A program made the translations under genes and the position numbers. This document shows positions 12,401 to 22,802 of a stretch of 64,000 nucleotides of DNA, piece by piece. The stretch lies in contig NC_081406.1 of assembly GCF_030272615.1 (NCBI RefSeq), forward strand, positions 192,659,891-192,723,890, in the 5' to 3' direction. A model generated the notes under the pieces. It made no database searches. It had not been told where the DNA came from and was given only the letters and a program-made list of their open reading frames with translations. Source of the DNA: Cryptomeria japonica. Its lineage: Eukaryota > Streptophyta > Pinopsida > Cupressales > Cupressaceae. The first letter of the stretch is position 1. Each line of letters begins with the position of its first letter.

Positions 12401-13710
12401 TAGAAAATAATCTCTAAATAAGATAATGTGCCTCACACATGGGACGAGTGCTAGCATAGACTCGACATGCTGTGAGAAGGCCTGAAATGGCAAACTACCT
12501 TCCTTGTCTTCACGAGAGGATGTGTGGGTCCACATGAGGCTTGGATGGGCCGGAAGTTCGGATTAGGTTGCCAGGGTTACCAGTGTATGGGCCGGGACCT
12601 ATGAAGACTTGCCATGGTATCCATACCAGGTTGTGTGATGACACTTGTCCCTACGTTCGCTAGTGTGTTGTCGTTTTGTCCTGTTTTGAGTACCTTTGTG
12701 AGTCGTCCTTTGTCGCTGCCCTTGTGAGTGTCGGTATCATGTTAGACCTTGGGTGGTGATGGCTCAGTTTTATGGATGCTCTCACGGACCTCTTGTATTA
12801 GCTTGGATTATGTTCGGCTGGATCCTGTTCTTTTTAAGGATCGTTTATGTATTATTGACCGATGGGGTCGTTTGTATATTGCTTATGCATCGCCTTGATG
12901 GCTGGATAGTACTTGGTGTAACCTTTTGTACTCTTAACCATATTATTTATCAGAGGGGTCTTGCAGTTGCGCAGACCCGGAGATGTAGCCCTTTAGGGGT
13001 GAACTCCGAGATCATTATGGTGTTATGTGATGTATTCTCTTATGTTTCCTTTATTCAGCTTTATCAGGTATGATTAACTTATGTTAGAATGGTTAAGTGG
13101 ATAATTGGAATTAACTATAAATGCTTATATTCAGTTCTTCCTTGAATGCCATGTTGATCGAATGCGTAAGTGTTTTAGATGTGATGTATCGTAGATGTAT
13201 GTATGTAATCGTCTTTTGAAATGCAATAAGTTGGAATATGAATGAATGTAACTTAGAGTAATGAATTATGCTCAGTTGTTGTTGAGGAATTTAAATATGC
13301 TTGGAAAGGTCTCTTATGTTATGATGAAATCCTAGTGTATTAGAATGTTAGATGTATGGTTTGTAATTTTAAATGAAAAGCTTGAATGAGAATTATGAAT
13401 GGATTTTAATGGATGAATCTTTGTTGTGATTTATATTTTCGTCCTTTGAAAGGAATTATCCTGATTATGGATTATCTCGTTATTAAGATATTCAGCTTTG
13501 GGATTAATTGTGTGAGTTAAGTGAATTGTGAATTTAAGTAATCTCGCTGGGAAACTCTTTAGGAGATTGTTGTTGATGTCTTCCGCTATGTAATCTGAAT
13601 CTTTGATGTCTTGTTGCATCTTATGTGTTGTCACTTTTAAAAAATTTTTTTTGCACTCTATTATTGTAATTTTGGCTTATCCCTTCGGGGTTTCCTGGCG
13701 GGGCATTACA
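9485..13710. mobile_element. 4,226-bp solo-LTR-like insertion in element B gag
   Basis: Begins TGTAGTACCCC and ends GGGGCATTACA, imperfect inverted ends (9 of 11), flanked by CCTAA at 9480-9484 and 13711-13715. Excision in silico rejoins the gag frame. I found no internal long direct repeat and no recognisable polyprotein, so it looks like one very long LTR left by recombination. Read from the right end, TGTAATGCCCCG resembles many plant Ty3/gypsy LTR starts, so either orientation is possible. It contains a poly-A tract (about 10828), a GC-rich island (10915-11160), a poly-T tract (about 11173), and GTCG-rich stretches near 9720-9900 and 12060-12280. Open frames of 70-130 codons inside look fortuitous. 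Confidence 0.8.
10915..11160. other. GC-rich island inside the solo-LTR-like insertion
   Basis: About 245 bp of strikingly GC-rich sequence in otherwise AT-rich DNA. It lies between a poly-A run (ending about 10847) and a poly-T run (from 11161). It contains a repeated GCAGGGCGCC phrase near 11058 and 11085. Apparent open frames on both strands are explained by the low stop-codon density of GC-rich DNA. Confidence 0.6.
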
Positions 13711-15194
13711 CCTAAGATCACTTTGACTGATTTGATGCATTGTAAGCAAGGTGTGAAAGAAAAAGTGATTAATTTATTGGTAGATATAAGCATTTGTATT
13801 CTCAAATTTCTTTTCTTGTGCCTAATCAAGATATTCAAAATATTTTTATTGCTATTTTACAAAAAGATATTAGGGATAAATTTCTCTTTTATGAGTTTAC
13901 TTCCTTTACGCAATTGTGTGCAGTACTTCACAACTATTATCTTACCGTGAGTCAATTGGAACAATCATCCTCTTCAATGGATCTGAGTGATAAGGATGAA
14001 ATTTCTCAACAACCTTTTGTGAGGTTCAAACTGAATAAGGGATTCATCAAATTCAATGACAACAACAACACTCAAGTGGTAGCCACGAGAGGTGTGCCTC
14101 CTTTGTCCAAATACTTTATAAAAGAATTCACTCCTCTTACTGAATCTTTGCATAGTATTATGTCTCGATTGTTACAAAGGAATGTGTTGAAACTTCCCCC
14201 TATCAAACCAATTGATCCATCTAAGACATCTTCACCTTACTTTAATTCTAAAGCCTTTTGCCGATACCATCATCAACCTGGTCATGACACTGAAAAGTGT
14301 TTTTCTTTGAGAAGTAAGATTCAAGATTTGATTGATAACAATACCATATTTGTGGCCGGCGAGAATGATAAAGGAAAAAATTCTGTAGCTCCTCTGAATC
14401 AAAGTCTTCAAATTTTCACTGATCTTTTACCTTCCCATTCCACTAATGTGATTAAGACCGATCATTTTTCCTTCTCTCCCAATGATGTTGGCCTTGAGTC
14501 TAATAATATGGTGAACCTTGTTGACAAAAATGAAACTCCTAAGGACTTGTGCATTAAATTTGATCCTAGTGAGACTATTGAAGCACCTAATGGCCCATTA
14601 TATATAACTGCGAAAATCCAAAGGCATACCCTCTTGAGGAGTTCTTATTGATCCAGATTGCATGGTTACTGTGGTAACTGAAGAATTTCTTTATACTTTG
14701 TAATTGCATCAAGTGATATATGATGATACTAATGTAGTAGTTAAAGTTTTTGATGGCTTCTATTATCCTGCTATTGGTTCTATCACACTTCTTATTGATG
14801 TTGGCACTAAATGCTTAGATGTTAAATTCTCTATCATTCCTACATCCGACCAATTTAGTGTGAAGTTGGGACATCCTTGGCTCTCTTCCATGAAAGTGAT
14901 CTCTTCTACTGTTCATAAGTGTTTGAAATTTCCTCATAATGATAAAATCATAACTGTTAATCATAGCATGTATCAACCTATAATGAGGTGTGGGGATGTT
15001 TTTCTTGATTATTTTTCATCCTAAAATTTCCAACCTCTTCAACCTAGAAGTGATTCTCTCTTTAAATCCTATCAAAAATGAAAAAATGAGATGATTTTGT
15101 CATTGAGTAAACCTAGAAATCCAAAATTTAGCCTTCCTCTTGGTAATCATATACCTCTTCTCGAGTATAAGATTATTCTTCCTTGTAAGGAAAT

Positions 15195-15390
15195 AAATAA
15201 TCTTCTTCCCAAAGAGGAATCTATTTCTTCACCTAAGGATAAGACTATCTTTCCTCCTAAGGAAAGTGATATTATTTTTCCTAAAGAATAATCTCTTCCT
15301 TCTCCTAAGGATGAGTCCACTTTTCTTCCCAAGGATAGAAATGCTCCTCCTCCTAAGTGCCAATATATTCCTCCTAAGGGTATACATATT
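15195..15390 (+). repeat. Coding proline/lysine repeat in element B gag
   Basis: About seven units of 33-39 bp encoding 11-13 residues of the form PPK(E/D)xxxxFxPK, with the recurrent DNA phrase CCTAAGGA. Element A has only a short Pro-rich linker here, so the repeat expanded in B's line. Confidence 0.65.
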
Positions 15391-16122
15391 CCTCCTCCTC
15401 ATGATGGACCCAGTCTCCTTCCTACACCTCCCATTCATCCTTTGTATGGTACAGTTCCGCCTCCTACATCTTACAAAGAGAAACGACTGACCTCTCCTAT
15501 TGTTCAACCTAAAAGAACTCAACCCATTCATCCGTCCTTAAAAGAAGAAAACACGCCTATACCTGTTGAACCTAAACCTTCACAACCTTCAAGTAAGACT
15601 AAACAAAACCGTTGTGTGAGAGAACGCCAACGAAGACGTCGTTCTCGAGCTCGTGAACTTGCTTCCCAAACCATTTCTTCTCCTAAAACATCAATTGTTG
15701 ACATAAATCCATTTTCTCCTAGTGAAGATGTTCAACCTAATTCTCCAAGATACAAAATGCTTAAGACAAATGATGGTTCGAGTTCTATTCCTATTAGAGC
15801 TCCTATTTTTGTTAATCTTGATGAAGAAATAGGTGAGAATGCTGTTAATGATGAAAATTTTGATCCTAATATTTTTTATGATGAACATGAATATGTTAAT
15901 GTTGGCAATGATTTATCTAAACAATTTTCAAAATCATTAATCCTAGCTCCTAGTAATAGACAAAGTGATCCATCATTAGAGCATGGTCTTTGTTTGGAAA
16001 TTTTGATAGCTCCATCTACTGTGCTCAATGTCGCTCCTCTTGTGTGTTTTCCACCTTCCCGAAATAATGATGAGCAAGATCGGGGGGTGGATGATTTGCT
16101 TGGTTAGCTTCATTAGCACTAT

Positions 16123-16126
<4 letters not shown>

Positions 16127-16157
<31 letters not shown>
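16127..16157 (+). repeat. (CT)n microsatellite
   Basis: Uninterrupted CT run of about 31 bp just downstream of the gag stop of element B. Confidence 0.95.
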
Positions 16158-16162
<5 letters not shown>

Positions 16163-16521
16163 TGCTTATTTGTGACCTTCTATTTGTCTCTCCATTCTTC
16201 TATTTGTTATCCCTAGTGTTGTCTACTTGAGGACGATGCAAACCATGGAGATTTCTTTTGGTCTTTCCCATGTTGACTTAAAAGACACATGTGTTCCCTT
16301 CTTCCATGGAGGTTTCCTTTCTTTGGGAGATGTGTTCTCTTTTTCTCTCTCTTGCGATCTTCCCTTTTACCTTGTCATTGAAGTTGCGAGATCCTAAAGT
16401 CCACTGGGGGCTTATTGTATCTTGCTTCCTTGGTGACTTGGTGAAAGTCTTTCAATGTGAACCCTTTGTACTTTACCGAGAGTATGACTGACTTCATACT
16501 CCCACTAGAGTGGGGACTAAA
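16158..16521 (+). other. Element B 3' UTR and polypurine tract
   Basis: Non-coding 3' region ending in AGAGTGGGGACTAAA (16507-16521), the polypurine tract directly before the LTR. It aligns with 1144-1895 of element A and with 18960-19034 of element D, all of which have a ..GAGAGTAT/GAGTAT.. phrase followed by a G-rich tract. Confidence 0.7.
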
Positions 16522-17667
16522 TGTAGCATCCTAAAACTGCACCCATTGCAATTTTTGACCACATTTGGGTCTTCGCCTTAGTGTTTGCACCCCTTGGCTT
16601 GATTGAAGACTTGATTATGCTCTTACACATCACAAATGACAAAATTTTCAAATTTACACTTGTTTTACACTTGATCCTAGCCCCAAAATAGGGCAGGACC
16701 AAGGAACCATGCCTTGGTCCCCCTCATTTTGGGCCCTCCTTAAACCCTTTTTCCCAATTCAATTTTGGGCAGGATTCTCCTCTCCGTGTTGGATCATGTC
16801 GAAAAATTAGTCAATTAACCCAACATGCAGATATATAAAGAGGATTTCCCCTCTCATTTTAACATCCACAAGCATCTATCACATCCATCAACTAGAAAGA
16901 GCACACATACAACATCAAGAAATCAAGCATTTAAGCATTCAAGAGCATTTGAGCATTTTCAGTCTTCCTTCAAGCCTTGGAGCAACAATAAAGTCAAGGA
17001 TAAAGCATTGAAGTGGAGATCTACATCCTATTTCATGAAACCCTAATGCCATGTGGATGCAAGAAAAACTTCACAAGGAGGTATAATCATTCCAATTTTA
17101 GTCATATTTCAACATCTCCCTCAAAAGGAGAACATTTACTTTCAGTCATTTCAATCACATTTATCTCAATTTCATGGTTAATTCCAAAATCAGGGTTTGA
17201 TCGAAGGCAAGTCCCTATTCCCAACCTATTTCCCTTTCTTTCTGTGTGCAAGAAATAGGTGTGTAGTTGTTCCTCTGGAAATAAGCTTCAAACACAGAGA
17301 CTGAGCAACCCTTTTCGATGTGTGGAAAATTTGGAGGACCAAGAGGCAATGCCACGATCCCTGCTTTTTTGGGGCATTTTCGCAGGGCAAATCTAAATTA
17401 GCTCATGTTTCTCAGATCCAGGTGCACGACAAAATCCTAAGCATGTAGCTCAGTATTTTCTCAGTTTTACCTTCAATTTCAGCACTTTGCTCTAAATCAG
17501 TAGTTCAACTTACAAAACTAGTATTCAGTCCTTATTTGATTTGTGATTGAATCTAGTGGATTCCTCCCCTCTTTTGAATGTAAAGGAAAATCCCCCTCAG
17601 TGAAAATTGATTTAGTGATTTCTCCTTCCATGTTGCAAATTGCCGAATCAAAATTTTCCCCTTTACA
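16522..17667 (+). repeat. 3' LTR of element B
   Basis: 1,146 bp, TGTAGCATCC...CCCCTTTACA. Its last half matches the truncated 5' LTR. It is also related to element A's LTR in order of blocks (CCCCAAAATAGGGCAGG, TTCATTACTTGG-type and CCCTTTCTTTCTGTGTG blocks), so A and B are subfamilies of one lineage. Confidence 0.9.
16832..16839 (+). promoter_or_regulatory. LTR TATA box of element B
   Basis: TATATAAA about 310 bp into the LTR, followed by a C-rich leader (CCCCTCTCATTTTAACATCC), the usual position and context for a plant LTR promoter. Confidence 0.6.
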
Positions 17668-17687
17668 AAACCTATTCCTTGTTTTAA

Positions 17688-18085
17688 AGTGTATATCTTT
17701 TAAATGATTTGGTATTGAAAGCATGAAATCCTTCATTAAAAAATCCCTCTCCTAGAAAATGGGAAGGTGTGTATTCTTGATCTCCTTCCCCATTTACTAT
17801 TGAAGATGTCATCTTTGTTTGAAGATCTCCTTTCTTTATGAACGTAGATATCTTTGGAAAAATATCTCTTCCCCCCCCTTTGATAGTCATATATCCTTGA
17901 TAAGGACCTCTTTACACTTGGTGTACGATATATCCTTTACAACTATCTCTTCCTTGCTTAAGGAATTGCATCCTTTAAATGGATACTCTTCCTATCTTGG
18001 AACACATATTTTTGTTAAGGATATCTTCTTGGTGTTGAAGGCTTTTTATCCTTTAGGTGGATCTCTATCTTCCTTAATATATCAA
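17688..18085 (+). repeat. Degenerate ~40-bp tandem repeat, about 10 units
   Basis: Units near 17688, 17727, 17767, 17805, 17849, 17890, 17931, 17968, 18007 and 18045 follow a TATCCTTTA..GGATATCTCTTCC pattern, spaced 37-42 bp. It lies in the 3' non-coding part of element D. Divergence between units is high. Confidence 0.55.
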
Positions 18086-18253
18086 CTTGGCAATATGTTG
18101 ACATCTGGGGGGGGCTATAAGGCCTCCTTTTTTCTTGTAGTAATTCATTTTTTTACCCACAAAGTGGTGATTTTGTGCTACATAACCACCCCTTAGGTAT
18201 GGTTATCAATCCATCTCTACCAACTTTTATAGAATTTAACCCTTTTTATCATC

Positions 18254-18700
18254 TAGCATGGCATGGCTTACTATTTTTATCCCTTAATAAGCATATTTTA
18301 TATCTTCTCAAGCGCCGGTCAATTAGCATAGCATAGCTTACTAGTTTGATCATCGTTATCACTTCGCGCTCCTTGAGCATTGGTCACCTAACATAGCATA
18401 ACTTGTTAGTATGATCTTCATTGTTGGTTACCTAGCATAACAAAGCTAGTTAGTGTAATAATTTATTGTACCACATAGATCACACAACATAGTGTACCTT
18501 GTTGTCTAGTAGAATTTGTTCCTCTTTTCATGGATTACCCAACATAATATAACTTGCTAGCCAATAGAATCCATGACACAAACATGAATCGCCCAAAATA
18601 ACACACCTTGTTAACCATTTAAATTAATGGTTTTTCTCATGGACCCATAGCATAACATATTGCTAGTTGTTGGACCATGTTCTCTATTCTCATCAATTAT
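18254..18700 (+). repeat. Degenerate ~54-bp tandem repeat, 8 units
   Basis: The core TAGCATAGCATAGCTTACTAGT recurs with changes at 18254, 18324, 18389, 18433, 18486, 18541, 18595 and 18648; spacing is 44-70 bp and mostly 53-55. Variable tandem repeats in the 3' UTR are a known trait of Tat/Ogre elements, which fits the placement between coding region and LTR. Confidence 0.65.
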
Positions 18701-19020
18701 TGTATGCTCTTTGTCTTTCTAGAAATCCATGTATTCTCTTGCAATAACATTTCAAGAATGATTTTAGCAGTTGAGACATTTTTGACATCAAGGTCTTTTC
18801 AACTAGTTGACTTTGAACCTTTTGTTTGATTTAGTACTAATATTGTTTGCTTTGTGTATATTTGAAATCTTTTACATGGATTAATAGGACTCTATTCTTG
18901 GGGAATTGATCGTCTCTCAAATTTAGTGTCATCCTATCCCTAGTTTGTATCACTCTTAGTTGCTCTATCTCTTCATGTCTACTTTACTGTGAGTATGAGC
19001 ATAAGATCATACTCCTGGTA

Positions 19021-19034
19021 AAGTGGGGGCTAAA
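19021..19034 (+). promoter_or_regulatory. Polypurine tract of element D
   Basis: AAGTGGGGGCTAAA immediately precedes the LTR start at 19035. It matches the tracts of elements A and B in the last bases (GGGRCTAAA). Confidence 0.65.
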
Positions 19035-19395
19035 TATAGTATCATAAATTGTAACTCCTTTACAATTTAATGCTCTTTTCAAGACCTTTCTTTAGTGTGA
19101 CTCCTTTTGGGTCATTTTAAGCCTACTTTGGCCTTATCTCATCCAAATTGTTGTCATATGCTCACGAGGTGACCAAATCCTATGTGCTGGGACATTCTAC
19201 TCAACAACCACCTTTCGTTTATCACTTTTTGTGTGGACTAGAGCACCTAGAGCCATAGTCCTAGTGGACTAGGATGCCTAGCACCGTAGTTCCTCCAAAA
19301 GGGACTTGAATTTGAACATTTGCGAGTGTTAGTTCCTACCATTTGTGATCTGATCTTGATAGTTTTATATGACCGTTGGAAGTCAACCCAAATGT
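19035..19395 (+). repeat. Truncated LTR of element D
   Basis: Begins TATAGTATCATAAATTGTAA and runs through CAATTTAATGCTC..TTTAGTGTGACTCC, aligned with element B's LTR start. Similarity fades by about 19395, where sequence with AACCCGATCA motifs begins. Confidence 0.6.
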
Positions 19396-19399
19396 GAAA

Positions 19400-19693
19400 A
19401 TACCTTGATAACTTGATCGGGTTATTTGAAAAAAAATAACCTGATTGGGTTATGATCAGGATAATTCGAATTGTAACTCGATTGAGTTATTTATTTTTTT
19501 AAAAACCCAGTCAGTTTATTAATATTATTAGTAACCCGATCATGTTTTTTTAGTTTTAATAACCCGATCACATTTTTTTTATTATAATTTATTTTGGAAA
19601 AGTGATTAGGACCATTCTACCCGCGACCTCCACCAAAAATGACAAACAACCTAGCTATAGTGCGTGAAACCTGATCGTGATTTTAGCCATATA
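19400..19693. repeat. Left subterminal motif cluster of element E
   Basis: GATCGGGTTAT / ATAACCTGATTGGG / AACCCGATCA phrases recur in both orientations at 19400-19590. A fuller unit CTATAGTG..CCTGATCGTGATTTT..CATATAAG lies at 19655-19693. The latter matches the hairpin units at the right end (61735-62045). Such subterminal repeats are often transposase binding sites in plant DNA transposons. Confidence 0.5.
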
Positions 19694-19863
19694 AGCCAAA
19701 TCAAAATGCCACGTCGTTGGAGAGGTGATTTTATGATTTGTTTATGCATTTTTATTGTTTTCTATTTCGAATTTCACTATAGTTTTTTAGTTTTTGATTA
19801 ATTTTAATTAATTTTGTAAATTTGATATCATATACTCAACAAAACAATCCCCCTTAGCAAAAT

Positions 19864-22140
19864 ATGCCATGTGATCCTCCTAATCCTTTGATAAACCCTT
19901 CCCAAACCACATAGGAGGATTTACTAGGTCGACTGGCACAAAATATGTTAACCATTTGCAACCTAGTGTCTAGACTGAAAGCATCAGAACACCAACACCA
20001 TGTAGAACTTTCCCAAGCCCTAGAAACAATGGTGGAGAGTGTTCACAAAGTTTCAAAACAAGTCACTTAATGGGAAGCATATAGAAACTCATGTCACAAC
20101 TATTATGCACAACGTCTCTCATATGATGTAGTAGAAAATAAAGAAATAAGCAAAGCACAAATATGTGCTCTTTTCACTAATCCTCGAACCCAGGAGACCC
20201 TATCTCTTAATTAAAAGAGGTTTCCTATACATTGGTGCAATTGTGTGGCCATGAAAACACAATTTTGGGATAGGTGGTGGATGGTCTTTGACCAACCTCC
20301 TTGCAATAACCTTGAGGTGCCTTTATAGTTTTTGAGAAAACTATATTGCAAGTTTATCTTGAATGAGATCCCTAGTTATTTTGATATGAGGGAGTTCCAT
20401 GGTGAGGTAGAGGCTTCGCCCAAGTTAGATCAAGGGCTCAACAGGTACAAAACCCCCAAAATTGGGTTGCCCTAGCTATGAAACCCTTTGTGTACGTGAT
20501 GGTCCCTGTAGCTCTAAAGGAGTCTATATAGATGGAGACTCCTTAGGTGGTTACTACACTGATTGCCACCATCTTCCAACATGGGACACAATTATCACAT
20601 CCTCTTGGGCTAGATGATGGTACACCAACAAACGATGGTGCAACAACTAGACCACCTACTTCTAGTGTGCCTAGTGGTCACTAGTGGATCACCTACTATG
20701 ATGTATGCTATGGGGTAGATAACAATGCACATGAAAATGGTTCCAGCTACCATGAGTGCACACATTGTGGGGCTAGTTGTGAGGTTGGTGGACTGGATGA
20801 CATGGCCCTCATCGATGACCTAATGTAGCAAGTCTTTGCTAGTCAGGTATGTTGATTTGAATTTCTAATCTTTTATTTATTAAGTACTTTAAATTTCCAA
20901 ATGTAAATAGATTTTTAGTTATCGTTCAAATCAAACTAATACAAACATTATACATTTAAGGATGTAGCAAATTGTGGTACGTCATCCACCACACTTGCCA
21001 CAACTCTTGTACCTGTATCTTCATCAGAGGTAAGAGTTTTGCAATTCATGTCAAAATAGAATAAGACTTTGAACTCAAATTAATGTTTTATAATGCATAT
21101 TAATTTTGTAATGTATATTTGTGTGGGGTTTGATAGGTGTTGACTGTGGACCAACTTTCACAAGTTCATGATGACACTGTTATGGCCTAGAAAGATATAT
21201 GGTATTCTTCTTTGTACACATCTTGTTTATAGTTTGTATTGAATATGCATCTCATTTGAATTGTGATTAGTTAAATTTATGCTAACATTATATGTTTTTG
21301 TATATTAATTATTTTACTCTTCTAGAGTATGTCACATGTGGATGAGATTTATCCTTAGCCAAGGTCATTCTCGAGGATGCCTAATCTGAAAAAGATAATT
21401 GAACATAATTTTAATCAAGACATAATAGTTTTAAGTGCTTACACAAGTTATTATAGCATGATTTAGATTTTGTTTTTTCAAATTATTATGATTATACACA
21501 TTCATCTAGATTGATTAAGTCTAACATCTTTTGTCTTGTACATGTACAACGATGACTAGGATTGTTTACAACAATGATGAATGCATTGGAAGAAGAGATG
21601 GAAGAAGTATATCTTTTTTTTTATTTTCTCAATTTCATGATTATATGCACATGTAGGTTCATTGTATTACAATCTTATCATTTTACATACAGGGAACATC
21701 GATACTTGTTTCATCAACGATAAACCCTCCTAGGACAACAAGAAAACCATCAAAGCCTCTAGTACACATTTATTCTATATTATAAATATTCATTTAGTTA
21801 GAAGTAGATATATTTATAGTTTATATTTCTTTGTCAGCTACACACACACACAATAACACAAATTCTCTACCTCACCGATTTGGTAGGACTCCTAATCATC
21901 AAAGGGGACCATCATTTTCAGAACGAATTTCAACGAAAAACCCACAAGATGAGGTAATCAACAATTCAATTGTAGAGAAATAATAGTATAATATAGATAT
22001 TTTGATCTTAATTTGACAACTGTAAATTATTATTGACATAAGTAATCTAACTTGTTGTTTGAATTGTTGTTTTGTAGGCATCTATAGACCCATATAGTAC
22101 TTCAAAGAGACTCGATTTTGATGATCCACCACAGCTATAG
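19864..22140 (+). pseudogene. Spliced gene of unknown function in element E, decayed
   Basis: Exon 1 (19864-20846) reads from MPCDPPNPLINP through about 325 codons broken by in-frame TAG/TAA/TGA and one frameshift near 20455; most stops sit where Gln (CAG/CAA) would fit. It contains FWDRWWMVFDQPP and ends with a Cys-rich HECTHCGASCEV segment and QVFASQ before a GTATGT donor. Exon 2 is 20961-21029 (DVANCGTSSTTLATT.., donor GTAAGA). Further exon candidates lie near 21137-21201, 21327-21420 and 21690-21760, then one ending PQDE before GTAATC (about 21840-21954). The last exon, 22078-22140, reads ASIDPYSTSKRLDFDDPPQL and stop, in phase with PQDE. The C-terminal part is Ser/Thr/Pro-rich. I do not recognise the protein. 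Its position beside a transposase suggests an accessory transposon protein, but that is inference. Confidence 0.6.
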
Positions 22141-22224
22141 GACTTGTTAGAGCTATATACTATTAGTTGTGGTCATTGTATATCGATCTTGAGATGATAT
22201 AAGCCATAGTTTTGTAAAACTTTT

Positions 22225-22328
22225 ATTGATTTGACACATATGCCATTTTTTGTACATTTTATTGAGTTGGCACATATGCCACTTTTATACATTTTGTTGA
22301 GTTGGCACATATGCCACATTTTTGTAAG
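22225..22328 (+). repeat. Three-copy 35-bp tandem repeat
   Basis: TTGGCACATATGCCA cores at 22231, 22267 and 22301, separated by TTTTTATACATTTTGTTGAG-like spacers. Each core is itself a palindrome (TGGCA..TGCCA). It lies just past the stop of the spliced gene, perhaps in its 3' UTR. Confidence 0.75.
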
Positions 22329-22620
22329 ACTTTTATTCTATATTTGGATATATATAAAAGGTAATATTCGATCTAATTTGTTAAAAATTGTTAAGTTGTG
22401 AACAATGTATACTCATTTGAATAAGAATGGTTATGTTTTGAACAACTTATGAGCAATGTATATTCAATTATGAATGGTTGATTTATGAATAATTTAGCAT
22501 GTTATGGATTAATGATATTCAAATTCAATGGAACTTATGAATGACAATTGGTATTATGTAAATTCCAAGTGTTGAATTTGGTTGCCTTAGGCAACTTCAT
22601 CAAATTTTATGATCATTGAG

Positions 22621-22802
22621 ATCAAAAGTTATCAATAGTTGTCAAAAGTTGTCAAAAGTTGTCAATAGTTGTCAAAATTTTTCAATATTTGTGAAAAGTT
22701 GTCAGTAATTGTCAACAGTTGTCAATAGTTGTGAAAAGTTGTCAATAGTTGTCAATAGTTGTCAAAATTTGTCAAAATATGTCAAAAGTTGTCAATAGTT
22801 GC
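22621..22802 (+). repeat. 10-bp minisatellite (GTTGTCAAWA)n
   Basis: About 18 units of GTTGTCAATA / GTTGTCAAAA with point changes. The array ends exactly where the first 360-bp repeat unit starts. Confidence 0.9.

Larger units (their letters stand above)
9438..16107 (+). pseudogene. Element B gag-protease-like polyprotein, interrupted
   Basis: Starts MERNLDHLFHED at 9438, equivalent to element A's start. The frame is split by the insertion at 9485-13710; removing it and one copy of CCTAA restores a continuous frame into the IGPK..MHCKQG segment shared with A. About 1 kb of N-terminal coding present in A is absent. Downstream are the capsid remnant (13.8-14.15 kb), a C-H-H-C knuckle (CRYHHQPGHDTEKC, about 14.27 kb), a protease-like region with IDPDCMV at the active site, a TAA at 14701-14703 where A has Gln, a proline/lysine repeat (15.2-15.4 kb), an arginine-rich stretch (RERQRRRRSRAREL, about 15.63 kb) and the acidic C-terminus. 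At least two frameshifts and several stops make it non-functional. Confidence 0.85.
7688..17667 (+). mobile_element. Element B: non-autonomous Tat-lineage LTR retrotransposon
   Basis: Plus-strand relative of element A: truncated 5' LTR (7688-8194), primer-binding-like site, AT-rich leader, broken gag with protease-like domain (9438-16107), polypurine tract, full 3' LTR (16522-17667). No pol is present. A 4.2-kb insertion at 9485-13710 splits the gag. Relative to A, B has lost most of the gag N-terminal half and has gained a proline/lysine repeat. The 5' LTR lacks its first 660 or so bases, possibly because A inserted there. Confidence 0.85.
17668..19395 (+). mobile_element. Element D: 3' end of another Tat-type element
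   Basis: Starts directly after element B's 3' LTR. Contains a 40-bp tandem repeat (17688-18085), a CTGGGGGGGG tract (about 18104), a 54-bp tandem repeat (18254-18700), a polypurine tract (19021-19034) and the first 360 or so bases of an LTR beginning TATAGTATCATAAATTG, clearly related to the starts of the A and B LTRs. No coding region is left. It may be the element into which B inserted, or a truncated neighbour. The right boundary is approximate. Confidence 0.6.

Noticed and set aside
12753-13073. 106-codon hydrophobic open frame resembling a membrane protein
   Set aside because: It lies wholly inside the solo-LTR-like insertion, has no motif and no neighbour support; T-rich DNA gives hydrophobic translations by chance.
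13603-13950. 115-codon frame beginning in the insertion and running into gag
   Set aside because: It crosses the insertion/target-duplication border and is in the wrong frame for gag after 13.79 kb; a fusion artefact.
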